From: NORP181 sp047623555
GTDB taxonomy: Bacteria; Pseudomonadota; Alphaproteobacteria; Rhodobacterales; Rhodobacteraceae
Length of the DNA stretch: 64,000 nt
Direction: 5' to 3'
Assembly: GCA_047623555.1 (NCBI GenBank)
Contig: JBLHMP010000006.1
Coordinates: forward strand, 7,106-71,105
Part shown: piece after piece, positions 1-8,358 of the stretch
How positions within the stretch are numbered: position 1 is the stretch's first letter
Layout: each line of letters starts with the position of its first letter
Program-made: the position numbers and the translations under genes
Notes under the pieces: generated by a model
Told to the model about the DNA's origin: nothing
The model's input: only the letters and a program-made list of their open reading frames with translations
The model's database searches: none

Positions 1-1
1 C

Positions 2-742
2 TATGACAGCAATGAGGTGGCCGGGGCCTGTGTGTCGGACATCATCAAGGCGGGTGTGTTGCCGGTGGCGATCGAATTCATGGATCGTCTGTGCATCGAG
101 GCCTGTGAGAATTTCGCCAAGGCGGGGTATCCAAAGTGCGAGGCGTTGCTGATTGTCGAGGTCGAAGGCAGCCCGGATGAGATTAACGCGCAATTGGCGG
201 TGATTACCGAAATCGCCCGGTCGCATAATCCGGTTGAATTGCGCAAAGCCCAGGATGCTGATGAGGCCGCGCGGATCTGGTTGGGTCGTAAAAGCGCCTT
301 TGGAGCCGTTGGCCAGATCAATGATTATATGTGTCTGGATGGGACGATCCCGGTGAGTGCGCTGCCATTCGTGCTGCGTCGGATCGGCGAGATGGGGCGT
401 AAATACGGGCTGGATGTGGCCAATGTTTTTCATGCCGGGGATGGCAATATGCATCCGCTGATATTGTTTGATGCCAATGAACCGGGTGCCCTTGAAAAAT
501 GTGAAGAATTTGGCGCGGAAATTTTGAAGCTTTGTGTTGAAGTAGGGGGGTGCCTGACCGGGGAGCACGGGGTTGGAATTGAAAAGCGCGATTTGATGCT
601 GCATCAGTACGATCTTGTTGATCTTGAGGCGCAGATGGCGATCAAGGACGTGTTTGATCCGGCTTGGTTGTTGAACCCGGCCAAGGTGTTTCCGTTGTCG
701 GTGACCGACAGTCGACGAGGCGTGAAACTTGCAGCGCAATAG
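2..742 (+). CDS. glcD: Glycolate oxidase subunit GlcD, C-terminal part (cut by window start)
   Basis: FAD-linked subunit of glycolate dehydrogenase, which oxidises glycolate to glyoxylate at the membrane together with GlcE and GlcF. The frame is open from base 2, so the real start lies outside the window; 246 residues are seen, about half of a normal GlcD. The visible part is the FAD-linked oxidase C-terminal domain: a MDRLCIEA helix, the metal-site-like stretch VFHAGDGNMHPLI and the terminal motif GEHGVGIEKR. Followed after 54 nt by glcE and then glcF on the same strand, the usual glcDEF order, so one operon is likely. Phage or lactate-type D-LDH homologues share this fold, but the GlcE/GlcF neighbours decide the assignment. 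Confidence 0.93.
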   Translation, partial: YDSNEVAGACVSDIIKAGVLPVAIEFMDRLCIEACENFAKAGYPKCEALLIVEVEGSPDEINAQLAVITEIARSHNPVELRKAQDADEAARIWLGRKSAFGAVGQINDYMCLDGTIPVSALPFVLRRIGEMGRKYGLDVANVFHAGDGNMHPLILFDANEPGALEKCEEFGAEILKLCVEVGGCLTGEHGVGIEKRDLMLHQYDLVDLEAQMAIKDVFDPAWLLNPAKVFPLSVTDSRRGVKLAAQ

Positions 743-770
743 GGGGCCAGCCCCCGTCCTTACGGACTCC

Positions 771-796
771 CCCGGGATATTTTGGAACAAAAGAAG
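771..796 (+). repeat. Intergenic repeat-like motif around GGGATATTTTGGAAC
   Basis: The glcD-glcE gap carries CCCGGGATATTTTGGAACA followed by AAGAAGATG, so the tail runs into the glcE start. A related stretch, GGCGGGGATATTTGTGGAAA, lies at 11326-11345 after dapA. From memory, this kind of GGGATATTT sequence after gene ends is frequent in Rhodobacteraceae genomes. Its role is not known to me. Confidence 0.4.
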
Positions 797-1933
797 ATGA
801 TGAATCCCAGTAGTGAAGCTGAACTGGCCGAGATGGTGGCCGCTGCAACTGGCGCTTTGGCGATCCAGGGGGGCGGGACACGTGGTGTTTCGGTGCCCGG
901 TACTGTGCTGAGTCTGGCCGGGTTAAGTGGTGTTGATTTGTATGAGCCGGGGTCGCTGACCATTGTTGCCGGGGCGGGCACGCCGCTGGCCGCGATCGAG
1001 GCGGTATTGTCAGAGCAAAACCAGCGTCTGGCGTTTGAGCCGATGGATCACCGCGGGCTAATGGGTACAACGGGCGAGCCGACGATCGGTGGCGTTGTGG
1101 CGGCCAATGTGTCGGGGCCGCGGCGCATTCAGGCCGGGGCGTGTCGGGATTTTCTGCTTGGGGTTCGGTTTGTCGATGGAGCCGGTGTTGCGATCAAAAA
1201 CGGTGGGCGGGTGATGAAAAATGTCACCGGCTATGATCTGGTCAAGTTATTGGCGGGCAGTTGGGGGACGTTGGGCGTGCTGTCGCAAGTGTCGCTTAAG
1301 GTGCTGCCGGTGTCTGAGACGCAAATGACGCTGATGATCCGGGATGTCGATGTGCAAGGGGCCGTCGCCACGATGTCGAGGGCTTTGGGGTCGCCGTTTG
1401 AGGTGTCTGGCGCCGCGTTTTGTCCGGGCGAAGACGCAACTGTTATGATCCGGATTGAAGGGTTTGCACCGTCAGTGGCGTATCGGGTGTCACAGCTGAG
1501 CGAACTGCTCGAGAGCTATGGCGATATCAGTTTGACAGAGGATGCGGCGGCTTCGGCAGCGATCTGGGTCGGCATTCGTGATGTAAAAACGTTCAACGCG
1601 ACACCGGGGGATGTCTGGCGATTGTCGGTCAAACCCTCGGATGCACCAGAGGTTTCGGAACGGTTGTTGGCAGAGGGCCTGTTGTTTGACTGGGGCGGCG
1701 GATTGATCTGGGCGCGTGTCCCCGAAGGCACCGATTTGCGCGCGCGCATTGGGTCGTTTGCAGGCCACGCAACGTTGGTTCGCGCCAGTGCCGAAACCAG
1801 ACAGCAGCTGGGCATGTTCCAGGCGCAACCGGCACCCTTGGAAGCGATCAGTGCCGGATTACGGGCGCGGTTTGATCCGCGTGGGATATTCAATCAGGGC
1901 CTGATGCAGGGCCCGGCCGAGGGTACGAATTAA
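797..1933 (+). CDS. glcE: Glycolate oxidase FAD-binding subunit GlcE
   Basis: Second flavin subunit of glycolate dehydrogenase, 378 residues from the ATG at 797 (a second ATG follows at 800). Residues of the PCMH-type FAD domain are visible: GGGTRG near the N-terminus for FAD pyrophosphate binding, EPMDHRG, then IGGVVAANVSGPRR and GGRVMKNVTGYDLVKLLAGS, which is typical of GlcE. The TTG at 782 is a possible earlier start but lies inside a repeat-like intergenic motif, so ATG 797 after AAAAGAAG is preferred. The stop overlaps the glcF start as TAATG, which points to translational coupling. Cytoplasmic, membrane-associated complex. Confidence 0.92.
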   Translation: MMNPSSEAELAEMVAAATGALAIQGGGTRGVSVPGTVLSLAGLSGVDLYEPGSLTIVAGAGTPLAAIEAVLSEQNQRLAFEPMDHRGLMGTTGEPTIGGVVAANVSGPRRIQAGACRDFLLGVRFVDGAGVAIKNGGRVMKNVTGYDLVKLLAGSWGTLGVLSQVSLKVLPVSETQMTLMIRDVDVQGAVATMSRALGSPFEVSGAAFCPGEDATVMIRIEGFAPSVAYRVSQLSELLESYGDISLTEDAAASAAIWVGIRDVKTFNATPGDVWRLSVKPSDAPEVSERLLAEGLLFDWGGGLIWARVPEGTDLRARIGSFAGHATLVRASAETRQQLGMFQAQPAPLEAISAGLRARFDPRGIFNQGLMQGPAEGTN

Positions 1934-3246
1934 TGCAGACCACATTCACCCCTGAGCAGCTGAAAGACCCGGCGATTGAGATGTCCAACGCGATTTTACG
2001 GTCTTGCGTTCATTGCGGGTTTTGCACGGCCACATGCCCGACCTATCAGGTGCTGGGCGATGAATTGGACAGTCCGCGCGGGCGTATCTATCTGATCAAG
2101 GACATGCTGGAAAACAACCGGGTGCCGGACGCTAAAACCGTGCTGCATATCGACCGCTGCCTGTCCTGTCTGGCCTGCATGACGACCTGCCCGTCGGGTG
2201 TGCATTACATGCATTTGGTCGACCATGCCCGCGCCTATATTGAGGATAATTACAAACGTCCGTTTGGCGATCGTGCGTTGCGCTGGATACTGGCGCAGAT
2301 CCTGCCCTATCCGACGCGGTTTCGCCTGGCTTTGTTGGGCGCAAAAATCGGCCGTCCCTTTGCCGGGTTGATGCCTGACGCGCGGTTGCGTGCCATGCTT
2401 GAGATGGCGCCAAAACAAATCCCACCGGTCAGTCGCAATGATGATCCGCAGAGTTTTGCGCCCAAAACGGCGAAAAAGATGCGTGTTGCGCTGATGACCG
2501 GCTGTGCGCAAAAGGCGCTGAACACTGATATCAACGATGCCACCATCCGTCTGTTGCGCCGTTTGGGCTGCGAGGTTGTGGTGGCCAAAGGGGCTGGCTG
2601 TTGCGGGGCGTTGACACACCATATGGGCAAAGTTGAGGACAGCCACAAAAGCGCTGCGGCCAATATCCGCGCCTGGAGTGCCGAGATGGCGGGCGACGGG
2701 CTGGATGCGATTGTCATCAACACCAGCGGTTGCGGCACCACGGTCAAGGATTATGGCCATATGTTCCGCAATGATCCTTTGGCGAATGAGGCCAAAGCCG
2801 TTTCTGACATCGCAATGGACATCAGCGAAGTGCTGATGAAGCTGGACATGCCGCAAGGCAGCCAGGATTTGACCGTCGCCTATCACGCGGCTTGTTCTCT
2901 GCAACACGGTCAGCAGATCAAAACCTACCCCAAGGACCTGTTGAAACGCGCCGGGTTTCGGGTGGTTGAGCCCGCTGACAGCCATCTGTGTTGTGGGTCG
3001 GCCGGGACCTATAACCTGATGCAGCCCGAGATTTCCAAACAGCTAAAGGCGCGCAAAGTGAAAACGCTTGAGGCCAAATCGCCGGACGTGATTGCCGCCG
3101 GAAATATCGGCTGCATGATGCAGATTGGGTCGGCCACCGAGATACCAATTGTGCATACGGTTGAGTTGCTGGATTGGGCGACGGGCGGGCCTAAGCCGCC
3201 TGCGATGGGGGATGTGGGGATGGTTTGTATTCCGGTTCTACGGTAG
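1933..3246 (+). CDS. glcF: Glycolate oxidase iron-sulfur subunit GlcF
   Basis: 437-residue electron-transfer subunit that passes electrons from the GlcD/GlcE flavins towards quinone. Two ferredoxin-type 4Fe-4S motifs are clear: C25, C28, C31, C35 (CVHCGFCTATCP) and C76, C79, C82, C86 (CLSCLACMTTCP). Two CCG domains of the heterodisulfide-reductase type follow (GAGCCGALTHH near residue 225 and DSHLCCGSAGTYN near 350). Start ATG overlaps the glcE stop by one base. No glcC-type regulator or glcG/malate synthase gene follows; the next 115 nt to the broken cupin gene show no gene. Confidence 0.94.
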   Translation: MQTTFTPEQLKDPAIEMSNAILRSCVHCGFCTATCPTYQVLGDELDSPRGRIYLIKDMLENNRVPDAKTVLHIDRCLSCLACMTTCPSGVHYMHLVDHARAYIEDNYKRPFGDRALRWILAQILPYPTRFRLALLGAKIGRPFAGLMPDARLRAMLEMAPKQIPPVSRNDDPQSFAPKTAKKMRVALMTGCAQKALNTDINDATIRLLRRLGCEVVVAKGAGCCGALTHHMGKVEDSHKSAAANIRAWSAEMAGDGLDAIVINTSGCGTTVKDYGHMFRNDPLANEAKAVSDIAMDISEVLMKLDMPQGSQDLTVAYHAACSLQHGQQIKTYPKDLLKRAGFRVVEPADSHLCCGSAGTYNLMQPEISKQLKARKVKTLEAKSPDVIAAGNIGCMMQIGSATEIPIVHTVELLDWATGGPKPPAMGDVGMVCIPVLR

Positions 3247-3361
3247 GGATTTGGGGAGCTGTGCGGCTAAGGGGGACGAACGCGTAGAGCCCAATATAGC
3301 CTTGAGTTCACTTTGTACCAAGGAGCTACGGTTCACGAAATTCAAAAAGGGCTTATCATCA

Positions 3362-3717
3362 ATGGCGTCAATCAAGTTGTCTGAAAAACTGGCGATGTTT
3401 TCGAGCCATTGGGACCCACATGTTGTCGCGGACTATAATCAAAGTGAAGTTATGGTTGTGAAATTTCAAGGCGAATTCCCGTTCCATAAGCATGATGAAA
3501 CAGATGACTTTTCTATGTTCTCGAAGGTGAAATGACGATGGACATCGAGGGTAAGCCCTCCCACCTTGTGAAGGCAGGGGAGTTGTTTGTTGTCCCCAAA
3601 GGCGTCGTGCATAGGCCACGCGCAGAAAACGAAGTTAAGGCCATGCTGATAGAACCAAAGGGCGAACCAAATTCTGGCGATTCCGATCGAGAAGCCGCGC
3701 CAAAGCCACGTATTTGA
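3362..3717 (+). pseudogene. Cupin-domain protein, frameshifted
   Basis: A small cupin (about 118 residues if repaired) broken by a single-base deletion. The first frame gives MASIKLSEKLAMF through FPFHKHDETDDF and then runs into a stop; the second frame resumes at once with MTMDIEG, AGELFVVPKGVVHRP and MLIEPKG. Adding one T to the TTTT run at 3509-3512 restores HKHDETDDFFYVLEGEMTMD, with both cupin motifs intact (HKHDETDDFFYVLEGE and PKGVVHRP). This is a homopolymer position, so a sequencing error cannot be excluded. Function of the intact relative is not known; such proteins are usually annotated only as cupin 2. Confidence 0.85.
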
Positions 3718-3956
3718 GATAACGCACAACTGTCGCTAAGTCCGCTTTTAGGCACAAGGTCAATCTCGGTTGCCAAGCCGAGGCAGGCTAACATCCGCAC
3801 CGGTTTTCCGCGACACTGGCAGTACGCAAAGCCTGATAAACATCAAGTCAACAAGGTGTCCATTCTCCCTGGCGAAATTGGCTTAGTATCCACAAACTGG
3901 TAACGTCGGTGAATACGTCTAGTATCAACGCGAACGGTATTTATCAGGTGGTTTTC

Positions 3957-4499
3957 ATGTCCGATCTCATCTTACTTGGCCTGCCCGGCTCATTGCGCCA
4001 AGGCGCGACCAATCGAAAGCTGCTGCACGAGGCCGCCCGGCTGTTTGGGCCTGCGACCTATGTCGAGGCCGATTTGCGATTGCCGCTATATGATGGCGAT
4101 GACGAGGTCGCGACGGGTATTCCAGCGGCGGTTCAGACCCTTGCCGATCAGGTCACGGCGGCGGATGCGGTGGTGATTTCGACGCCAGAATAAAATTCGA
4201 TGTTGTCGGGCGTGTTGAAAAACGCGCTCGACTGGGTCAGCCGGACCGAGGGTGCCCCATGGATGGATAAACCTGTGGCGGTGATGTCTGCGGCTGCGGG
4301 GCGATCGGGCGGGGTGCTGGCGCTGACGTCATTGCGCGCCTCTATCCGGGCTTTTCAACCGCGCGTGTTGCAGGGGCCGGATGTTGCAGTCGCCGGCAGT
4401 GGTAAGCAATTTGACGATAATGGTCGGTTGATAAGCGAGCAATATATCCAAGCCCTGACCATCCTGATGGGAAAATTACGTGCGGATGCAACGCGTTAG
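3957..4499 (+). pseudogene. NADPH-dependent FMN reductase, internal stop codon
   Basis: A flavodoxin-fold reductase of about 180 codons interrupted by one TAA. Upstream of the stop the frame gives MSDLILLGLPGSLRQGATN (FMN phosphate loop GSLRxGSxN type) and ends AADAVVISTPE; downstream, in the same frame, it gives NSMLSGVLKNALDWVSR, matching the family motif PEYN...PGVLKNALDW. TAA therefore replaces a Tyr codon (TAT/TAC) at 4191-4193. The rest is well preserved. The C-terminus overlaps the convergent VOC gene by four bases. An intact homologue would reduce FMN or quinones, or be a ChrR/azoreductase-like enzyme. Confidence 0.85.
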
Positions 4500-4891
4500 G
4501 TTTGTGTCACACTGATCTCAATCAGGTTGCCATCGGGGTCGCGCACATACAGTGACAGGATCGGACCGGTGGCACCGGTGCGTTTGATCGGACCCTGTTC
4601 GACCGCGATGTTGTGTTTGGACAGATGCGTCTGCCAGTCTGCAAGCGGGGCTTGCGTCAGAAAACACAGATCGGCGGAACCGGGGGTGGGGTGGCGCGCG
4701 TTGGGTTCAAATTCAGCGCCTTGAACGTGCAGGTTGATCTTTTGGCGGCCAAAATTCAGGGCGGTGCGTATGGTACCATCTGTGGGCTGAAAGGTCTCGG
4801 CGCCCATCCCCAGAATGTTGGTGTAAAACGCCACTGTTGCGTCCAGGTCGGTGACGGTTAGCACCAGATGGTCCAATGACTCTATGCGCAT
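4496..4891 (-). CDS. VOC-family (glyoxalase/dioxygenase fold) protein
   Basis: 131-residue single-repeat VOC protein. The start at 4891 gives MRIESLDHLVLTVTDLDATV, a typical N-terminal beta strand with metal-ligand His; the C-terminus has SLYVRDPDGNLIEISV with the second-site Glu. The domain length matches glyoxalase/bleomycin-resistance single-domain members. The start is divergent from the dehydratase gene at 4933 (42-nt gap). Such proteins act as lyases, isomerases or dioxygenases on small metabolites; nothing here fixes the substrate. An upstream in-frame extension to 5248 is rejected because it would overlap the dehydratase gene. Confidence 0.85.
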   Translation of the reverse strand: MRIESLDHLVLTVTDLDATVAFYTNILGMGAETFQPTDGTIRTALNFGRQKINLHVQGAEFEPNARHPTPGSADLCFLTQAPLADWQTHLSKHNIAVEQGPIKRTGATGPILSLYVRDPDGNLIEISVTQT

Positions 4892-4932
4892 GGTGATTGT
4901 CCTTTTGGCCGGGTGAGAGTACAGTTTGTGCC

Positions 4933-5736
4933 ATGAAAGCCGCCCCAGAAACCAGCGAAAACCAAAGCGATGTGATGGACCCGGCCCGCGCCGCCGCGTT
5001 TCAGGTGGCCATGGGCCTATCCCCGGATATTGCGGATGGCACGCCTTTGCCGCCGTTTTTCCATCAACTGTATTTCTGGTCACCTCGGCCGCCTGATCTG
5101 TTGGGGCGTGACGGGCATCCGCAGGTTGGCGGCCTGATCCCCGATATGGGTCTGCCCAGGCGCATGTGGGCCGGGGGGCGATTGACCTTTGGCACGCCTT
5201 TGATCGCCGGGTGCGCGGCGTTGCGGACTTCGGTGGTTGAGCAGGCAACGCATAAATCCGGACGCAGTGGGCCGTTGGGCTTTGTCACCCTGCGCCATGA
5301 ATTTCGACAACACGATACCCTGTGCCTGAGTGAATGGCAGGATCTGGTTTATCGGCAAGATCCGTCACCAGATGCGCCCCGTCCCGTTGCCCCACAGGCC
5401 CGTCAGGACGAAACAGATCGGCGGGAAATGGCGTTTGATTCGACCCTGCTGTTTCGCTATTCGGCGCTAACGTTTAATGGGCATCGCATTCATTACGATC
5501 TGGATTATGCCCGTGATGTCGAAGGCTACGATGGGTTGGTCGTGCATGGGCCGTTGCTGGCCCAGCACCTGATGTTAATGGCGACAGATTTGATGGGCCC
5601 ACTGACCGAGTTTTCATTCCGCGCCTCATCGCCGCTGATGCATTTTGAAACGGCAGAGTTTTGTCGCAACGGCAACAATCTGTGGGTGCGCGCACCGGAT
5701 GGTCGCCAATGTATGAGCGCGGTTGCGGCGTTATAG
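4933..5736 (+). CDS. MaoC/FAS1-type dehydratase (mesaconyl- or itaconyl-CoA hydratase-like)
   Basis: 267 residues from ATG 4933 (a further ATG at 4975). The C-terminal hot-dog domain carries LLFRYSALTFNGHRIHYD and GYDGLVVHGPLLAQHLM, characteristic of the mesaconyl-C4-CoA hydratase / itaconyl-CoA hydratase group and of mitochondrial HTD2-like proteins. It would add water to, or remove it from, a C4-C5 acyl-CoA in the cytoplasm. In many bacteria the gene sits with CoA transferase or citramalyl-CoA lyase genes; none is present here, so the substrate is open. The end overlaps the convergent FAD oxidoreductase gene by six bases. Confidence 0.8.
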   Translation: MKAAPETSENQSDVMDPARAAAFQVAMGLSPDIADGTPLPPFFHQLYFWSPRPPDLLGRDGHPQVGGLIPDMGLPRRMWAGGRLTFGTPLIAGCAALRTSVVEQATHKSGRSGPLGFVTLRHEFRQHDTLCLSEWQDLVYRQDPSPDAPRPVAPQARQDETDRREMAFDSTLLFRYSALTFNGHRIHYDLDYARDVEGYDGLVVHGPLLAQHLMLMATDLMGPLTEFSFRASSPLMHFETAEFCRNGNNLWVRAPDGRQCMSAVAAL

Positions 5737-6765
5737 CGACGCCTCGACCCGAAAATCGGCGTGCACATTGTCGACACCGTCCAACAGCAGGTCGGCCATG
5801 ATCTCGGCAATTTTAGGCGCCACGCCAAAACCGATCTTAAAGCCGCCATTGGCGATGAACTGACCGGGATAAAGCGGATGCGCGCCCAGTATCGGCGCCC
5901 GGCTTTTGGCACGCGGGCGCACGCTGGCCCAGCGTTCAATAACCTCGGTCCCTTGCAGTACGGGCACCGCCGCAACCACGCGGGCGATGATATCGTCCAG
6001 CGCGTCATCGGTGCTGGTGGGGTCGTCATAGAACCGTTCGCTGGTGGAACCGATGGCCACAGTGCCGTCATCATGCGGAATAATGTGGATGAAATCGGCA
6101 AACAATTGCGGAGCGTTACCGGCATCATAGCGCAACAACGCGGCCTGACCTTTGACGCCATTTCCCACGTCTTTGTCGAATTTGGTGCTCAGGTCTTTGA
6201 GGTCGGCAACGCCGGTGGCATGTAAAACCAGACCCTGATCCGGGGCATTAGAGACAATTTCAACACCTTTCGCCCGCAATCCGGCGACCAATGCGGCGAT
6301 GGCGCGGCGCGGATGGATGCGCGCGCTTAGGGTGTCGTGAATGACAAACCCCGACGGGCTGGGCGGGCACCATTCGCCAATCTCAGCGGCAGGTAACACC
6401 GTCCACTGGGCCTTGCCGCGCCACAGGGTATTGGCGTTATCAGCGCGTTGATGTGCGAGGCCCAGCGTGTGGTCATCAGCGATGGGTTGCAACCGACCAA
6501 TGCGCGCATAGCCGGGGGAAACGCCGCCCGCCGCCGCGACATCGGCCCAAAAGGTTTCCGCCAAAATCAGGCTCTCGAACTGGAAATCGGTCTTGGCCTT
6601 CCAGTTTTCCGGCACATGCGGCGCAAGGGCGCCAACGATGCCGCCACTGGCCCCGGCACCGGGACCATAGGGGTCAATCACCCGCACTTTGGCGCCGCGC
6701 TGTACGCAGATCCAGGCGATAGACAGGCCAAAAATACCGGCACCTCGTATGGTTACATCGACCAT
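5731..6765 (-). CDS. DAO-type FAD-dependent oxidoreductase, possible MnmC1-like partner of MnmD
   Basis: 344-residue D-amino-acid-oxidase-fold flavoprotein. From the start at 6765 the sequence opens MVDVTIRGAGIFGLSIAWIC, a Rossmann GxGxxG FAD-binding motif, followed by GASGGIVGALAPH; the C-terminus has IANGGFKIGFGVAPKIAE, the usual FAD-closing motif. It is divergent from mnmD with 61 nt between starts. In E. coli the oxidase MnmC1 and methyltransferase MnmC2 are fused; an oxidase gene back to back with a free-standing MnmD suggests a split version. That link is inference: glycine or sarcosine oxidase-like activity would also fit the fold. The longer frame to 6954 is not supported, as it enters mnmD. 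Confidence 0.7.
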   Translation of the reverse strand: MVDVTIRGAGIFGLSIAWICVQRGAKVRVIDPYGPGAGASGGIVGALAPHVPENWKAKTDFQFESLILAETFWADVAAAGGVSPGYARIGRLQPIADDHTLGLAHQRADNANTLWRGKAQWTVLPAAEIGEWCPPSPSGFVIHDTLSARIHPRRAIAALVAGLRAKGVEIVSNAPDQGLVLHATGVADLKDLSTKFDKDVGNGVKGQAALLRYDAGNAPQLFADFIHIIPHDDGTVAIGSTSERFYDDPTSTDDALDDIIARVVAAVPVLQGTEVIERWASVRPRAKSRAPILGAHPLYPGQFIANGGFKIGFGVAPKIAEIMADLLLDGVDNVHADFRVEASL

Positions 6766-6826
6766 TGCCAAAACAGCGTCCTTTCTACAGAGTCGCGTCG
6801 TTACCCCTCTGATATGGAAATAAGAC

Positions 6827-7492
6827 ATGGTGCGCCAGCAGGCCAGATTGAATTGGGTGGATGGGCAGATCCCGGTATCCGAACAATTCGACGATCCGTA
6901 TTTCTCAAAACAGGACGGATTGGCCGAAACGCGGCATGTGTTTCTGGGTGGCAATGACCTGCCTGCCCGGTTTAGACCCGGTTTTCATGTGGCTGAACTT
7001 GGTTTTGGCACTGGGTTAAATATGCTGACGGTTTGGGCCGCGTGGGAGCAGAACGGGCAACATACTGCCCTGCGTTTCACCAGTTTTGAGGCGTTTCCAA
7101 TGGCTTTGAGTGATATGGCAAAGGCATTGCAGGCCTTTCCAGAGCTGGCCAATTGGCGGAATCGGTTTCTGGCGGTTTGGGATGGGGAGTCCTGTGACCT
7201 TGGAACCTTGCAGGTCAAGGTCATAGCAGGGGATGCCCGCGAAACATTACCGGTTTGGAATGGTCAGGCGGATGCGTGGTTCCTCGATGGGTTTTCACCG
7301 GCGAAAAACCCCGAACTATGGGAACCTGAACTGATGGCCGATGTGGCGCGTCACACGGCCCGCGGCGGAACGGCCGCGACATACACTGCCGCCGGGTTCG
7401 TGCGGCGCGGCCTTGAGACGGCTGGTTTCAACGTCACGCGCGCACCGGGGTTTGGCCGTAAACGCCATATGACACAGGCAAAACTGGCATGA
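6827..7492 (+). CDS. mnmD: tRNA (5-methylaminomethyl-2-thiouridine)-methyltransferase MnmD
   Basis: 221-residue SAM-dependent methyltransferase, equivalent to the N-terminal domain of MnmC; it finishes mnm5s2U34 in the wobble position of certain tRNAs. The N-terminus has VSEQFDDPYFS, the SAM site is VAELGFGTGLNML (about residues 55-67), and the signature AWFLDGFSPAKNPELW lies near residue 150. Its length equals the stand-alone MnmD class, with no oxidase domain attached. The stop overlaps the EamA start as ATGA, so the two are probably cotranscribed. Confidence 0.88.
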   Translation: MVRQQARLNWVDGQIPVSEQFDDPYFSKQDGLAETRHVFLGGNDLPARFRPGFHVAELGFGTGLNMLTVWAAWEQNGQHTALRFTSFEAFPMALSDMAKALQAFPELANWRNRFLAVWDGESCDLGTLQVKVIAGDARETLPVWNGQADAWFLDGFSPAKNPELWEPELMADVARHTARGGTAATYTAAGFVRRGLETAGFNVTRAPGFGRKRHMTQAKLA

Positions 7493-8358
7493 GAGAGCAG
7501 CGCAATAACGTCCAGTTGGGCATCATACTGATGCTTGCCACCACCCTGGTATTTGCGGCGCAAGACGGCATTTCGCGGCATTTGGCCGGGGAATATAACG
7601 TGCTGATGGTGGTGATGATCCGCTATTGGTTTTTTGGTGCGTTTGTCATCGCCATTGCCTCGCGCTCTGGCGGTCTCCGACGGGTCGCGCACACCACGCA
7701 GCCTATTTTACAGATGTTCCGGGGCGCGCTGTTGGCGGGCGAGGTCTGCGTTATGGTTCTGGCCTTTACCGTCCTTGGCCTGATCGAAAGCCACGCGGTG
7801 TTCACCTGCTATCCACTACTGATCGCCGCCCTGTCCGGGCCAATTTTGGGCGAAGGTGTTGGCTGGCGGCGCTGGGTGGCGATTGGGCTTGGCTTTATCG
7901 GCGTATTGGTCATTTTGCAGCCGGGCATGGCAGTGTTTGACCCGGCGGCGATTATCCCGTTGGCCTCGGCGGTGATGTTCGCGCTTTACGGTCTGCTAAC
8001 GCGCTTTGCGGCGCGCAAGGACGACACCGCCACCAGCTTTTTCTGGACGGGTGTTACCGGGGCGGTGGTGATGACCGCGGTTGGCGTCTGGTTCTGGGAG
8101 CCAATGAGCGGGCCAGACTGGGGCTGGATGTCGGTGCTTTGTGTGACCGGGGTGTTGGGGCATTGGTTGTTGATCAAATGTTACGACGTCGCCGAGGCCA
8201 GTGCGGTGCAACCGTTTGCCTATTTCCAACTGGTCTTTGCCGCCATTCTGGCGATGACGTTCTTTGGTGAAACCATCCGGGCCAATGTGGCGCTTGGCGT
8301 GGCAATGATTGTCGGGGCCGGGCTGTTCACCCTATGGCGCGAACGAACGCAGGGTTGA
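7489..8358 (+). CDS. EamA/DMT-family transporter
   Basis: 289-residue inner-membrane protein with about ten hydrophobic segments arranged as two EamA repeats. It starts MREQRNNVQLGIILMLATTL with a short cytoplasmic N-terminus; the first repeat contains QDGISRHLAG and the second FAYFQLVFAAILAMTFFGE, typical of RhaT/YdcZ-like DMT exporters. It overlaps mnmD by four bases and its 3' end overlaps the convergent transglycosylase gene by 27 bases. Substrate unknown; members export amino acids, purines or drugs. Confidence 0.85.
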   Translation: MREQRNNVQLGIILMLATTLVFAAQDGISRHLAGEYNVLMVVMIRYWFFGAFVIAIASRSGGLRRVAHTTQPILQMFRGALLAGEVCVMVLAFTVLGLIESHAVFTCYPLLIAALSGPILGEGVGWRRWVAIGLGFIGVLVILQPGMAVFDPAAIIPLASAVMFALYGLLTRFAARKDDTATSFFWTGVTGAVVMTAVGVWFWEPMSGPDWGWMSVLCVTGVLGHWLLIKCYDVAEASAVQPFAYFQLVFAAILAMTFFGETIRANVALGVAMIVGAGLFTLWRERTQG

